Origin: Helicoverpa zea
Taxonomy: Eukaryota > Arthropoda > Insecta > Lepidoptera > Noctuidae
DNA: 64,000 nt
Reading direction: 5' to 3'
Assembly: GCF_022581195.2 (NCBI RefSeq)
Contig: NC_061461.1
Span: forward strand, 10,540,001-10,604,000
Shown: piece after piece, positions 1-11,218 of the stretch
Layout of the letters: each line of letters begins with the position of its first letter
How positions within the stretch are numbered: position 1 is the stretch's first letter
Translations under genes and position numbers: made by a program
Notes under the pieces: generated by a model
What the model saw: the letters and a program-made list of their open reading frames with translations, nothing else
Told to the model about the DNA's origin: nothing
The model's database searches: none

Positions 1-740
1 CCACCGAATCTGATCGGAAGGGTGGCTTGAAGCCACGCTCGGTCGTCCAAGGCCAAATTAAAAATAGATGTAAAAGTAGAACGGATAATTTGGTCAATTC
101 TGTCTAAAAGATGTGGCTGCTTCCATAAGGGAGAGGAGCGAAGGTTGTATATAAATTTTGGGCCAAAACAACAGTATTTTACTAAGGTAAAAGCCGAATG
201 AAGATTAATTTTAAAAAGTCTATCCGAAATGTCATTAAAATTTGAAATTTTGTTATCTATGAATGTTGTGAAACTTTCTTCCAAAATAGGTGAACCTAGG
301 AGGTGCAATGATGTTTCGTCCAGAATTTTAATTTGAGGTGCTATGACATTAAATTTTGATATGACTGTCTGTCTGTCCGGGATGTCAGGAACAAAAATTT
401 CACATTTTGATAAATTTAGATCCAGTCCAATCGAATGAAATTTTTCTTTTAGGAATATGAGGTCTTGGTAAACAGTTTCTCTATCTCCTCCTAGGGTCCC
501 GTCATCCAAATACCAAGCGTTAAATTTTGAATTTAGTTTCTCTATTATGGGGTGAATAGCCAAGCTGAAAATGACCGGCCCAAGGGGGTCACCCTGTTGG
601 CATCCAACTGCAGATTCCAAAACATGGTCCTTGTATAGTAATTTAGAAGGGTGCCTGTAACATTGCCAAAGGTAACTATAAATTTCGGGTAATTCTTTTT
701 TAGCCTCGGCCAACAAGGTGTCCCTGTTAACAGAATTACA
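1..740 (-). CDS. Partial non-LTR retrotransposon reverse transcriptase
   Basis: An uninterrupted frame of 246 codons runs from base 740 to the window edge, so the C-terminus lies outside. It has no ATG start. The upstream in-frame stop (TAG, bases 741-743) sits where the sequence turns AT-rich, so the element appears 5'-truncated as LINE copies often are. Reverse transcriptase signatures are clear: GCQQGDPLGP at about residues 46-55, and the catalytic box FNAWYLDDGT at 73-82, with the paired aspartates at bases 501-506. The following part (LDLNLSKCEIF, then a thumb-like stretch ending LPIRFGG) fits the order of LINE polymerases. The enzyme copies the element RNA at a nicked target. No stop or frameshift is visible, so the copy is fairly recent or conserved. 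The clade is not assigned. An endonuclease domain is not in the window. Confidence 0.9.
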
Positions 741-855
741 CTATTTTAGTAATAATAATAATATAATTACACTGTGTTAGTATTACACTATTTTCTTTCG
801 TATAATCAAGTATAGCCCATTTGGCTAGGAACTAGGAACTTGTTGTAAATAGTGT

Positions 856-933
856 AACTAGCCGCTTTCCTGCGGTTTCACCCACATCCCATGACAACTT
901 CTGCCTGTACTAGGACAAAATATATCCTATGTT
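856..933 (+). repeat. LINE-tail repeat (family C), left part, split by SINE
   Basis: This piece reads ACTAGCCGCTTTCCTGCGG and then TTTCACCCACATCCCATG. It matches a common lepidopteran LINE 3' tail, probably RTE-like, whose usual form is TTTCACCCGCGTCCCGTG. It stops at the target duplication of the SINE next to it and resumes at 1334. Confidence 0.7.
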
Positions 934-1333
934 ACTTGAAAAAAGTCGTGGTGGCCTAGTGGGTAAAGGACCAACCTCTCAAGTATGGGGGCGCGGGTTC
1001 GATCCCAGGTCAGGCAATGCAACTTTTCTAAGTTTGTATGTACTTTCTAAGTATATCCTAGACACCATTGGCTGTGTTTCGGATGGCACGTTAAACTGTA
1101 GGTCCCGGCTGTCATTGAACATCTGTGGCAGTCGTTACGGGTAGTCAGAAGCCAGTAAGTCTGACACTAGTCTAACCAAGGGGTATCGGGTTGCCCGGGT
1201 AACTGGGTTGAGGAGGTCAGATAGGCAGTCGCTTCTTGTAAAGCACTGGTACTCAGCTGAATCCGGTTAGACTGGAAGCCGACCCCAACATGATTGGGAA
1301 AAGGCTCGGAGGATGAGGATGATGACTTGAAAA
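934..1333 (+). mobile_element. tRNA-derived SINE (family A), full length, with 9-bp target duplication
   Basis: The head carries RNA polymerase III promoter boxes: A box TGGCCTAGTGGG near 952 and B box GGTTCGATCCC near 997. The body ends in GCCGACCCCAACATGATTGG and a GATGAGGATGATGA tail. ACTTGAAAA is duplicated at 934-942 and 1325-1333, so the element proper is 943-1324. It interrupts a LINE tail. Compared with the copies at 11.2 and 22.9 kb it lacks about 7 bases after the B box region. The 71-codon frame inside is a by-product. Confidence 0.88.
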
Positions 1334-1445
1334 TGTGTTACGTGTTTGTTAAGTCGGTTCAGTAGGTTCGGAACTTTTAGGGTACAAACTAGGGTAGGTA
1401 CAAACTAACAAAAAAACCGTCTTTGTTGTATTAATATTGATAAGT
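1334..1445 (+). repeat. LINE-tail repeat (family C), right part
   Basis: The sequence AAGTCGGTTCAGTAGGTTCG, followed by repeated ACAAAC and an AT-rich end, continues the LINE tail left at 933. Together with 856-933 it is one older copy cut by the SINE. Confidence 0.6.
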
Positions 1446-2738
1446 TATAAGTTAACACCATTTTCTTCAGTTGATGCAAGCCAGTTGGACAAATAAAACA
1501 TTTCTTTTGGGAAGACAACCTCATGAGGGATCAAATTGCTTCAAGAAGTAAGTGAAACTACAGTAGTAGTTACCGAAAGCTAGATTTAAAAATGTATTGA
1601 AAAAAATGCAGATATTGATGAGTTTCAATACGAGTGAGATAAGTAAACTCGTTGTGTGGCCTTTGTGGGTCAGTCGATGTGAAACCTAGCGTGATTTAAT
1701 GGTAACAGCATATATTTTTGTTCGTTTGGACTTTGGACGGGCTTTTGTTGAAAGGTTCCTTTCTCTGGAGTTACTTGAAATGTCTCCGGTGGAGTAATTT
1801 TATGCATTTTTACATAGTTAAAAAGGGCTAGGCATATTTTTGTTTTTTTTTTTTCGTATTTTATTTTTTAAATTGGCTAAAGAATTTTATTTAAGATAAA
1901 TTATACTCTGACTGAAAACTCAAGCATCACTTAAAAGTTGGTTTAAGCAAATGTCAAATTATGACGATAATGTTATCTGCCAAAATCATGATCAAACTCA
2001 TTGTATGCGCACGCGCCGATGCGCGCGTTTATGTCTTCAATACGCGAAGCAAAGCATAGACAATATTTATACAAAGCTCCATTTTAATTTCTTTTCTCAG
2101 TACATAAGCAATGATATTTCAGAAATAGGTCTTTATTACCACTTCTTACAGCCATAACCATAAAAGGATAACTGTTCTGTAAGATGAGTTTCAAGATAAA
2201 TAAAGATACTACTTTCAGCGTCGTAAAAAATGTCTAAATGCTAATTTTGAACCATTTCTCTGTGAGCTTCAGCTGTCAATAATTACTTACATTCACCGAT
2301 GTACACAAGTGTAAGTGTGTATTCGCAAAATGCTAATGTAATAGCGAGCCGTGATTAATGGCTCACCCATTACAATACTATCTTAGCTTCGGTGTTAGCC
2401 ATTAATTTTACTTATCTTATTTATTGGATCTCCAAGATTTAATAGATTAATATCTGTTCTATTTTTGTAAAATATTTCCTTTCATTAATAAAAGCTTATC
2501 CATTCTGATAACTTTAATTTTTACGATATGTATTGAGGCTAACCGTATCTCTAACCAATTACTCTTTAAAAATCCTTATTTATTAGTCAAACCGCTGACT
2601 CAACAAGACTAACTAGTATACCGTGCGATTTATTACGTCGCTCCGCATAATCCGTGCTGTGTAATTATTTACACACGATTAGTACCACTTTTACGTTTAC
2701 AACAACCTGTCCTTAATAAAACTGCAACAATTTTACTT
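1446..2738. other. AT-rich stretch without recognised features
   Basis: I see no gene, repeat family or strong signal here. It holds short poly-T runs near 1849 and a 68-codon frame at 1951-2157 with no recognisable domain. Confidence 0.4.
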
Positions 2739-2740
2739 AT

Positions 2741-2813
2741 GCGATTTGGAGTCTCGTCTGCGAGCTGCGCACGAGTGCTCAGTCGCGCCCGCGCCGCCGC
2801 TCCGCACGCACGT
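2741..2813 (+). promoter_or_regulatory. Candidate core promoter 1 (initiator plus downstream element)
   Basis: A sharp CpG-rich island lies in AT-rich surroundings. It contains GCTCAGTCG, an arthropod-type initiator TCAGT, with A at 2781 as +1. GCACGT lies at 2808-2813, exactly +28 to +33. It matches the downstream promoter element consensus RGWYVT at five of six positions. No TATA box is present at -30, as is usual for this promoter class. The same pair at the same spacing recurs at 8167-8201. The strand is set by the motif order. Confidence 0.5.
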
Positions 2814-2934
2814 CGCCTCCCGCGCCGACACGCGAACTCGTCGCGCATCAAGTGCTACTCTAAACTAAATACATCTGTGACAGTGACATGGTTTTGTGCT
2901 TTAATTGGATTCACTGACGGTGTCATTAGAACCG
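2781..2934 (+). other. Candidate non-coding first exon
   Basis: From the proposed start at 2781 the sequence runs to ACCGTAAGTT, where GTAAGT at 2935 is a strong splice donor. The 154-base exon has one ATG (2888) opening a 9-codon frame, so it would be 5' untranslated sequence. The ATG frame at 2739 begins before the proposed start and is probably not translated. No downstream exon could be identified. Confidence 0.3.
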
Positions 2935-2969
2935 TAAGTTTCCCATTCAACTTTTACTCAAAATTGTAA

Positions 2970-4439
2970 CATGTTGATCGATCCAATCGACTTCGTGCAG
3001 CACACGTCATAAATAAAACTTAGCAACAAATTAGCACGCGACGGTACACACAAACCCAATTCATTGAATAGCAATTAATACGCGATCTGCGTTAGTGCGC
3101 TTCTGACTTCGTGCACGTATTTAAATTATTTAGAAATCCAAGTCGTCACTTGCAAAAAAATGCACGAAATCGTCGGAGCGTCTCGTCGGCGCCGCACGGA
3201 CACGATATGTGGTCAGACACTGCTCTCATCCGTATTTTAAGATAACTGCTGGTATTTCTGTTATTTATCAATTGAAGAGTATTCTGTAAAAATGTGAAAG
3301 AAGCGGATAGTGCAGTTACATGGCTGTACGTATCGGGCGCAGTTTTATGTGCCGATTTTATCAGCTGTTTCATTTTCATTGAAATAAAAAGCTCTGTGTT
3401 AAAAATCCGTCAGTCTGACAGCTGCGGATGCAGAAAATTGTGTGCGAATAAGTTTTAACAAAATACATATTACCAAGCATAAGAATCTAATTGGGTCAAA
3501 TAATCTAAAGACGATTCACGAAGACATTGAATATACGGTTTTCACAAAGTTTTCCACTTGATATTATTTTTAATCAGCACACATGCGAAGACCAAATGTT
3601 TTGGCATACTGACCGATATTCGTAAAATGTATTTCTTTACTGAAAATGCAATTCTATGAAACTGTACGTAAATTCACATTCGTGTCATACCGAACGATTC
3701 CGTTTCGTGTTTTTAATTCGCGCGTGATTTTATTCAGCAGAATATTCATTAAACTGTCAAATTGAGTTTAATTTTGCATAAAAAGATGCACGGTTTAAAA
3801 ATGTCGGTTTGTAGAACACACGCACTTATTCGCAAAGATGTAAAGTTTCTGAATTTGTTATTTCTAAAAAAAAAGTATTTTTACCTATGTGCTTTTCGTT
3901 TCTGTTTGAATTAAAAGCTAGCAGTTAAATACGATATTTAACATCGATTTAGTTTGAAGTGAAAATTACATTAGATTGCGTTATTTATGAGGTTATTTTA
4001 CTATTTGCATACCATAGGCATACACTTAGCAGATAAATCTAAGTACCTATATGAAATGAATAATCCCTTAAACATAACTAAGCTACATAGTTTAATACCC
4101 TTGGTAAGACTAAATATCTACATTTAAGACTTGACTTAAACTAAGTAAGATTACCACTACCGACAAATATTTCACCAAATTTCCATCTTTCGATAAGTTG
4201 GTAAGTAGCAAAGTTACCAGTTAGTAATATTGAAGATAGTAGATACGGTAGCTATCGCCGTAACGAGACTATTCTCTGTGACCCATTTGATGCAAGTTGT
4301 TTTATGACGCTGATAATGAAATGAAAGTAAAATATTTAGGTAGTTTGAAATTATCGAGTACAATATAATGTATTTATTATAAAGATACGTGCTAAAAGGT
4401 TGATGGATATCAAAATAAATAATATACATTTCTATACTT
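2970..4439. other. AT-rich stretch, no gene seen
   Basis: A modestly GC-rich patch lies at 3160-3220. The frames present (for example 77 codons on the minus strand at 3146-3379) resemble no family I know. Confidence 0.35.
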
Positions 4440-4560
4440 AATATAATAATGTTTGTATCCCAAAGACTACTGAACAGATTTGATAAATTATTTCACTGTT
4501 GGAAAGCTACGCTCTTCCCGAGTAACATAGAAAAGGAGGCAAAACCGCGGGAAAACGGGT
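4440..4560 (-). repeat. LINE-tail repeat (family C), inverted
   Basis: The reverse complement contains the family landmarks in order: ACCCGTTTTCCCGCGGTTTT, TTACTCGGGAAGAGCG, GCTTTCCAACAGTG and a GTAGT block. It ends in AT-rich sequence. It is a decayed fragment with no coding potential. Confidence 0.65.
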
Positions 4561-6252
4561 AGTCTTTCATATATGTATGTAGGTATTTAGTATTGAATAT
4601 TACGACGAAAACCACTGCAAACTATTACCCAGTATATGAAAATCCAATTTATATTGAAAAAAGATACACAATGACATTGCATAGTATTTGCTTAATTCAA
4701 AAGTACTTAACTGTATGAAAAGAAATGAGTGTGTCATCATTCTTTTGTGAACTAACCAGCAAGCGACATCGAGTGGTTTTATTTGCCATGCTTGAATCCT
4801 ATATGAATTTATCGCTACTGTAGAAAAAGGTATAGAAATGAAAGAATCATAATGTTCTGGCCTAAGAGTTAGCTCGAATTTTTTGATTGAAAATTAGGTT
4901 CTCACCTAAAACTTAGATTAAGAAAATGACTAGACTTCATAATAATAGTGTTTTCTTTTACTGTAAGAATTTTTCAAATCTCACATCTCAAGCATTACTA
5001 GACCTATTTAATTTCAGTGTTAGATAGCCCATTTATCCAGAGAGGCTATAAGTAACTTTTCTAGCAGACTGTGAGAGAAACTGGTGGATCTAATTTTTCA
5101 TAGAATTATTTACATAAGCAGTTTGCCCAACCCACTATGAAGACTAGTTCCAAAAATTCACACAACAGTTCATTGACCCTTAATCAGTTTACCTAGCCGC
5201 TGAAATAGATTTTTCTAAATGATCGCATTATTTGATCGTGAGAACTTAGGATACATTGAACCCGACTTTGGAACAACTGTTACGAGCGAATACTGTTGTA
5301 TGTGATGTGCACTTATGATTGTATTCGGCTAAGGATTTTAGTAGGAAAGAACAGGATTTGCATTTTAAGAAAGATGGTAAAGTACATTTAGTTAATTTCT
5401 TAAATATCTGACAATAGGAAAGCTGCAGGATTGTTCGAAAAACCACGGCCCTGCCCTGGTATATAAAGGGCTTAAGAAGAAACATGATGGGTTTTAGTCA
5501 GTAATAGTCTGGTACTCCCTCAAGCTGCACCCACAGCGGGAGAGGTCATAATGTTGTCGTATTTCTTTATGATACAATGTTTAAAGGTGATTTTAAATAA
5601 ACAATCAAGTAATTCTTGAAAAATACCTAAAGGATTATTCCAGTGAAGAATGTTCAAATCGTGTTCTAGTTCAAGTGTTTATGATATGCCTATTTTTTTT
5701 TTATTTCTTTATGTCTAAAGTTCCCAAGATCGAAAGCCGGTTCCAATCTGATTATATAGAAAAATGCAAGTTGAATGACGTAAATGAGTTTTCTTAATCA
5801 ATGGGATTATCCGATTCATGCTTTAATCTAACAGAGAGATTATAATTATGACAAGAGGTAAAACCCATGTGACATTAGGTATAAAGTTTGTTAACTTTCA
5901 CAATTTATCCTCTGCGTGGGCGTTGCGGAAGAATTGGTGCATCAGTGAATGTTCTTATGCAAGATGGTGGATGAATCATTTGTTTTTCAGTTTTGTAGAA
6001 TTTATCGTTATTTTCTATGATATAATCAATTATAAACCTACCTATGTGTACTACATAATAACTATACAATGCAGTAACTTGTCTACATCTTGCTTAAGTA
6101 TTCACATAAAAATATTCTCACAAACGGGTTTCGTACTCATGCACTGCTTATATTCAGATTTTTGATATAATTCATACTTAAATATCATCTAATAGTAAAT
6201 TGAAAATCGCTTGGAATATAATAGAAGTAACATCACATTATGTAAATACAGT
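4561..6252. other. AT-rich stretch, no gene seen
   Basis: Only weak signals are present. A TATATAAAG motif at 5460 precedes a TCAGT at 5498, but the spacing of about 38-40 is long for a TATA promoter. Frames of 79 and 105 codons (5246-5485 minus, 5848-6165 plus) have no recognisable domain. Confidence 0.35.
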
Positions 6253-6658
6253 ATATACAGGGTGTGTCGTTCACAATCACATTAAATCCTATCGCATATA
6301 CTTTATGATATTCTGTGGCGAATTGTAAAAACAATAACCTAATCCATTCAGTGGTTTAGCCACAGGAGTATTTTTTCGTTTTTATAATTTACAACATCAT
6401 GTGTAAAGCAGACATTAAGTTAGGAGTATCGAATGTTTTGATCCTGTTGACAGCTGTCAGTTTTCAAGGGAGAATTTCAGTTGTTTGTGGTGTCACCTTT
6501 ATATGGTGTTCTAATTTTCGCACATTTTTATTGTATTTACTTTGTTTGAAAAAATCATTTTTTTTATTTTTACGTATTTTTCTTTTTTCTTTGTGTTAAT
6601 CGACATATATTCACCCATTTAATTTAATGTGATTGTGAACGACACACCCGATATACAG
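6253..6658. mobile_element. 390-bp inverted-repeat element (MITE) with 28-bp perfect ends
   Basis: The left end at 6260-6287 begins GGGTGTGTCGTTCACAATCA. The right end at 6622-6649 is its exact reverse complement over 28 bases. ATATACAG occurs directly outside both ends (6253-6260 and 6651-6658), consistent with an 8-bp target duplication, although the exact boundary is ambiguous by two bases. The interior has no transposase. The 66-codon frame at 6399-6599 is hydrophobic and low in complexity. An internal module with GTTGACAGCTGTCAGTTTTC recurs inverted at about 29.72-29.76 kb. Confidence 0.85.
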
Positions 6659-6850
6659 TTATCAATGACGTAACTTTACTTATGGAAATTACGGGACTAT
6701 AAAAAGATATTAGTTCGTTCAGGAAATTGTGGAGGAAACAATATTCATCCTACGGTAGTTCTTCCTCAAATAAAACAATTTCTTTATACTTCATTCATGT
6801 GTGGTACATACTAGGTTATCAACTGGGCTCGCTTATCTATATTTCTACAC

Positions 6851-7039
6851 TACAGTCGGCCGATAGTTTGTTAGTGCTCATAAATCAGTATGAAGATGAA
6901 TGGTAGTACGCACATTACAATGATCAGATACTTAGCCGGTATCAGACCGACTGAAAACTTAGGTAGTAATCAAGATTTTCTTTAAAAAATATTGACAACC
7001 ATCGGGTCACCTGTCAGTCGAGTGTTTAGTTTGCAGTGT
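6851..7039 (+). mobile_element. MITE of the AGTCGGCCGA family, copy 1
   Basis: It starts CAGTCGGCCGATAGTTTG and continues through GTGCTCATAAATCAG. Near the other end it carries CCTGTCAGTCGAGTG, then TTTGCAGTGT. It aligns along its length with the copy at 10.2 kb, including the shared core AATCAAGATTTTCT. Confidence 0.7.
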
Positions 7040-8097
7040 ACTTTAAACATCTTAGAAAGTAAGCTATAAATAGCAGAGAATAGGCGCAATAAATCTGTCA
7101 TACGAGTGTTTTTAATATTCGTTTCTATTATAAAATGTTAATGTTTATAACGTAACAGTATTTTTGAATAAACTTGTCAATGAGTGTCATAGTATTACTG
7201 GAATTATGTATGCTTGTATGAATAGGCCATATTTGCAACTTATTTTCTTTGTCTGGATTTCGAACCCACCTATGTGTGTATTTTTTTATATGTGAGTGTA
7301 TGTAACTATACCTACTTCAGAAGAAAAGCGATGAATGAACTGCTCAAGTAAACGTAAAATATATCGACGTAAGATTAATTCGGATACCCAACTTCAACTC
7401 GGGTCACGCACAATAATTATATTGAAAAGATGAACAAGATTAAAAATTAATTTTAAACCAACGGAAAAAGGATACTTTTTGCGATCAATTTAAATATCGA
7501 TAAATCATATTCATGAATGGAGTCGTTGATGCGAACTTACAGTTACCTTCGTAATTGTTATATTGTGTACTGGCCACAAAGATGTGATAATTTGTGCACC
7601 GTTACACTATGGTTTACCAAACTTTTTGGTGCGAATATTTCGATATTCTTTTTCGAATTTTATTTTTAATGGCATTTAATCTCTTTGTGTCATCAAGAAG
7701 GCTTGTTGTATAAGTATGGTTGTTAAATATTGGTTTTGTAATTTTGTTATATTGTATCTTTGTTTATTGCTGTTGATACTTTTATAATCATGATCAATAT
7801 TGCTGTGTGTTTGTAACCAATATTGGTTATTCAATGCATTTGTTGATATTTGTTTTTTTAATTAAACATATTGCGCTTATCATTCAATCTCGTATCGGCG
7901 ACATACCTACATCGTAGAAGTTATCAATCACATTGACAGCCTTCTTTCACTCTCTAAGCAATATCTTATTACATATTTAACGAATTAATCAATCATCCAC
8001 AATTAAATCAATATAAATCACAACCTAGGAAAGTGTTGCGCTCAACTATTTGCCTCTATACATTAATTACTAGATTTTCACGCATAATAACGCGCTC
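7040..8097. other. AT-rich stretch, no gene seen
   Basis: No family-level repeat or coding signal was recognised between the MITE and the 8.1-kb CpG island. Confidence 0.35.
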
Positions 8098-8201
8098 ATG
8101 CAAATCTCTGGTCATATCTAGGCAAGGTGCGCGCGCGCCGCCCGCCGGTGCGACCGAGTTGCCGGCTCAGTGAGAGTTTGAATGCGAAGCGGGTAGCACG
8201 T
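8098..8201 (+). promoter_or_regulatory. Candidate core promoter 2 with POU octamer
   Basis: A CpG-rich island (about 8128-8200) contains GGCTCAGTGAG with initiator TCAGT at 8167-8171. Taking A at 8169 as +1, GCACGT lies at 8196-8201, again exactly +28 to +33. A perfect POU-factor octamer ATGCAAAT lies at 8098-8105, about 70 bases upstream. There is no TATA box. I could not identify a convincing splice donor just downstream, so the exon extent is unknown. Confidence 0.5.
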
Positions 8202-8547
8202 GCTTGTCTGTGCTAAGGGAAATTTTATGATTTGTTTTATTGAATGAAAATGGATGATATGTAGTATCCCTTCTTTTTTGGTTGAGAAGGTGGTTGAAAT
8301 GTTCAGGTTTCTTGTCCCATGACAAGCTTATATCTTATGTTATAATGTGCTAAAATCTTAAGTTCTGCAGTGGTGTACCTCATACGGAATTTAGTGCTTG
8401 ACAATACTACACATACATATATTTTATGACTTTGAAAGATATTTTTATATGAACCCGTTGTAGGTCGGAGAGCAGATGTACGCGAGATGCAATTGATTTT
8501 CTATTGTTTTATAATTAGCGATATACAAGATGATACTGCTACAGCCT

Positions 8548-8665
8548 TTTTGTCGTCCCACTGCTGGGCTGCGGTCTTCTCTCACACGGAGAAGGATTGA
8601 GCATTAATCACCACGCTAGCTCAATGCGGGTTGGTGATTTCAGACTTAATAGTCTAGGTTAGAAG
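8548..8665 (+). repeat. Repeat family H (CCCACTGCTGGGC type)
   Basis: It contains GTCGTCCCACTGCTGGGC, then GGAGAAGGATTGAGC and a GGTTGGTGATTTCAGAC block. The same order recurs at 21.6, 55.5 and (inverted) 60.4 kb. It is a LINE- or SINE-derived relic with no open frame. Confidence 0.65.
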
Positions 8666-10192
8666 AGGATAATGCTTTTTATTAGAATAAAACTGGTGAC
8701 AAACAATATTTTGCGATATTCAAATTGTATTCACTACCGTGAAATCATTAACCTATATTATTGTGTATGCAAATATTTTCCTTACAGTTAACAGATTTTA
8801 TTCATTTTAAACGACTATTAATTATGCAAAATAAACAAATTTATTAATTTGCGTGGGTATATTATGTTGATTTGCTAATGGATAATGTTGTTTGTTGAGC
8901 ATTAAAAAAAAAATACATCGCTATGAATTTTAATGAATTTTCCTTTAATATTTTATTTTTTGTATTGGATCGAGATAGTTTTTTTTGTAATACTTAAACT
9001 GAACTTTTGCTACATATGCATTCAATTTAGTATTATAAACAAAAATACCACTAACCACTTAATTAATATAATGACCATCCTTCTCATTATTAAAACGTTA
9101 AAGTAATTTAAAAACTCAAAACAAAGTGCAGTCGAAACCTTTCGATAATTTATTTTCAAATTATCTTTCGGCCAAGTGAAAAATGTTCCGGATAAGTGGT
9201 TTTTAACGAAAGTCACTTATTTCATTTAAAGAGAAAGTTATTGTATAAGACTTTCGTAATTATTCATTGTTCATTTTATTAGGGTGCCCAGTTAATTTCC
9301 ATTTAAATTAATTTAGACGTTTTTTCGTTAAGTTTTGTTGAAAATACAAGTTAATTAATTAAATTATACGACGGCTATTAAGACGCATGAAATTAGCTAA
9401 AAGTGACAGTTACAAACATTTTTGATATTTTTTTACTAGAATTTTCGGTACTGTTAAACGCTTGCTTGAAACGTTAGTGTCACTTTCTACTAATTTCACA
9501 CGGCACTAAAATAAAAGCCCAAAAATCCTATATACTTTCCTAAGGCCTATCACTATACAAAATGTAATCGAAATTAGTTAAGCGTGTCACCGTGAAAGCA
9601 TAGCAAACATACGAAAAAAACTTTCGTATATATAATTTAAGTAATTCAAAATCAATTAGCTCATTCAAGCTTATTTTGATTTCTTGAAGTTTTTATCGTC
9701 TTTTTACTTAATATAAAAAACATGTTATGATAATGAGTGTAAATTGCACCATTTAGACAAAACTGTCGTTAAACAGCCGATCAATACGTAAACATTGGTT
9801 AGGTAACTTTTTAATGAAAGTTGTAATACTTTCACTGCGGACCACCGGCCAAGTTCATTGAGAAATTATTTTATTGATAAAACTTGATTAACTTGTATTA
9901 CACCAAAGAAACTCCAAGATTTCTTAGGTGAAATAATTTTAAAGACTTTTAATCTCTTCTGCAATAAAAAGATAAGCAAATAGAAATCGGCTAGCAAATT
10001 ATCTTTACGATTTGTCAATGAAGATTATAAAACCATTTAAAAGGAATAAACGTTTTTTTATTCGAGCCAAAAGCAAAAATAAAACGTTCCGCATAATTCC
10101 ATCTAAACCAGCAATTACGTAATAACTCAACCTCTTTGTTAGAACCTTTAATTAAATACGGTGTAACCCGATTCAGTAACATTTAGCACACC
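8666..10192. other. AT-rich stretch, no gene seen
   Basis: Very AT-rich. A 64-codon minus-strand frame (9022-9216) has no recognisable domain. Confidence 0.35.
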
Positions 10193-10382
10193 GTAGACTT
10201 TTAGTCGGCCGATATTTTATTTGGGCTCATAAATCAAACGATATTTGGTAGGACGCACATTACAAATATCAGGTATTTAGTCAGTGTGAGATCGACTTAA
10301 AACTTTCATTGGAATCAAGATTTTCTCTAAAAAATGTTTGACTGCGGGTCGACAGTCGGCCGATTTTTTTGTCTGCAGTATG
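10193..10382 (+). mobile_element. MITE of the AGTCGGCCGA family, copy 2
   Basis: The left end AGACTTTTAGTCGGCCGAT pairs with the right end ACAGTCGGCCGATTTTTTTG, whose complement reads AGACAAAAAAATCGGCCGAC in its TIR part. Inside are GGGCTCATAAATCA and AATCAAGATTTTCT, as in copy 1. It is about 190 bp and non-coding. Confidence 0.75.
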
Positions 10383-11218
10383 CTATGCTAGAGGAAGAAA
10401 CAGTTTACTTGTTTTACAATTTATTAGCATTAAAACAATTGAGAGAATTTTTTAACTAAACTCCAAACACGCAATTGTTGCCCAATGTAACATTATCTCA
10501 TAGGATGCATATTTTAATTGGAGAGATCATTGAACTGAACGAAGGTCAGGGGTTATTCATTCATTCGTTCTTTTTGTTCATTTTTTGCTCTGCCATTTTT
10601 AATGATGGAGCGAAACAGTTAGCAGTATTGTGTGTTTTTTAATTCTTTTGCAGAATCATTAAATTTTATGACGCGATCAAATGCACGGGTAGTCGGTTCG
10701 AGTTTCGGCAGCCTTTTTGTTGGAATGAAAGTAAATAACTGTAATGTTATGAAGTCTGCTCTACGGTCTGGTTTCGTGATTGTTTTTGGTTCTTCTGTTT
10801 TCTGAGATGTGTTCGAGTTTTCGTTACACGTGCTGTCTATGGAGAATTGCGTCAAAAGGTATTATTACCTTAATGTATAATGAGTTTTAATTATACTTTC
10901 AGCTCGTATATAATTATTTTAATCAATGTTTTATATTGTGTTAGTTCTGAAAAGAACCAACATTATTAGGTTCATTAAATAATGAGAATGTGAACAATAT
11001 TTTCATTTATTCGATATTACATATTATGGTTTTGTAATTGCTGTGTAGTGTATTATTACCGATAGTACTAACTAAATCTGTTTCAAAAGTTTGTGAATAA
11101 TTGATCGACCTTTCGACTACTATACGGATTAATGCTACTAATAACTTATTTTATCAACCATTCATCTTTATACTGATTTATAGTTTGTATAGGCCGATTA
11201 AAAGATTGCAGTGTGCTC

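Noticed and set aside
942..1020. tRNA gene suggested by A and B boxes (also at 11.6, 14.4, 22.9 and 43.6 kb)
   Set aside because: The boxes head SINE bodies with target duplications. No cloverleaf with an acceptor stem and anticodon arm can be drawn.
5460..5502. TATA box plus TCAGT initiator as a promoter
   Set aside because: The spacing of about 38-40 bases from TATA to the initiator is longer than the usual 30, and the island is not CpG-rich.
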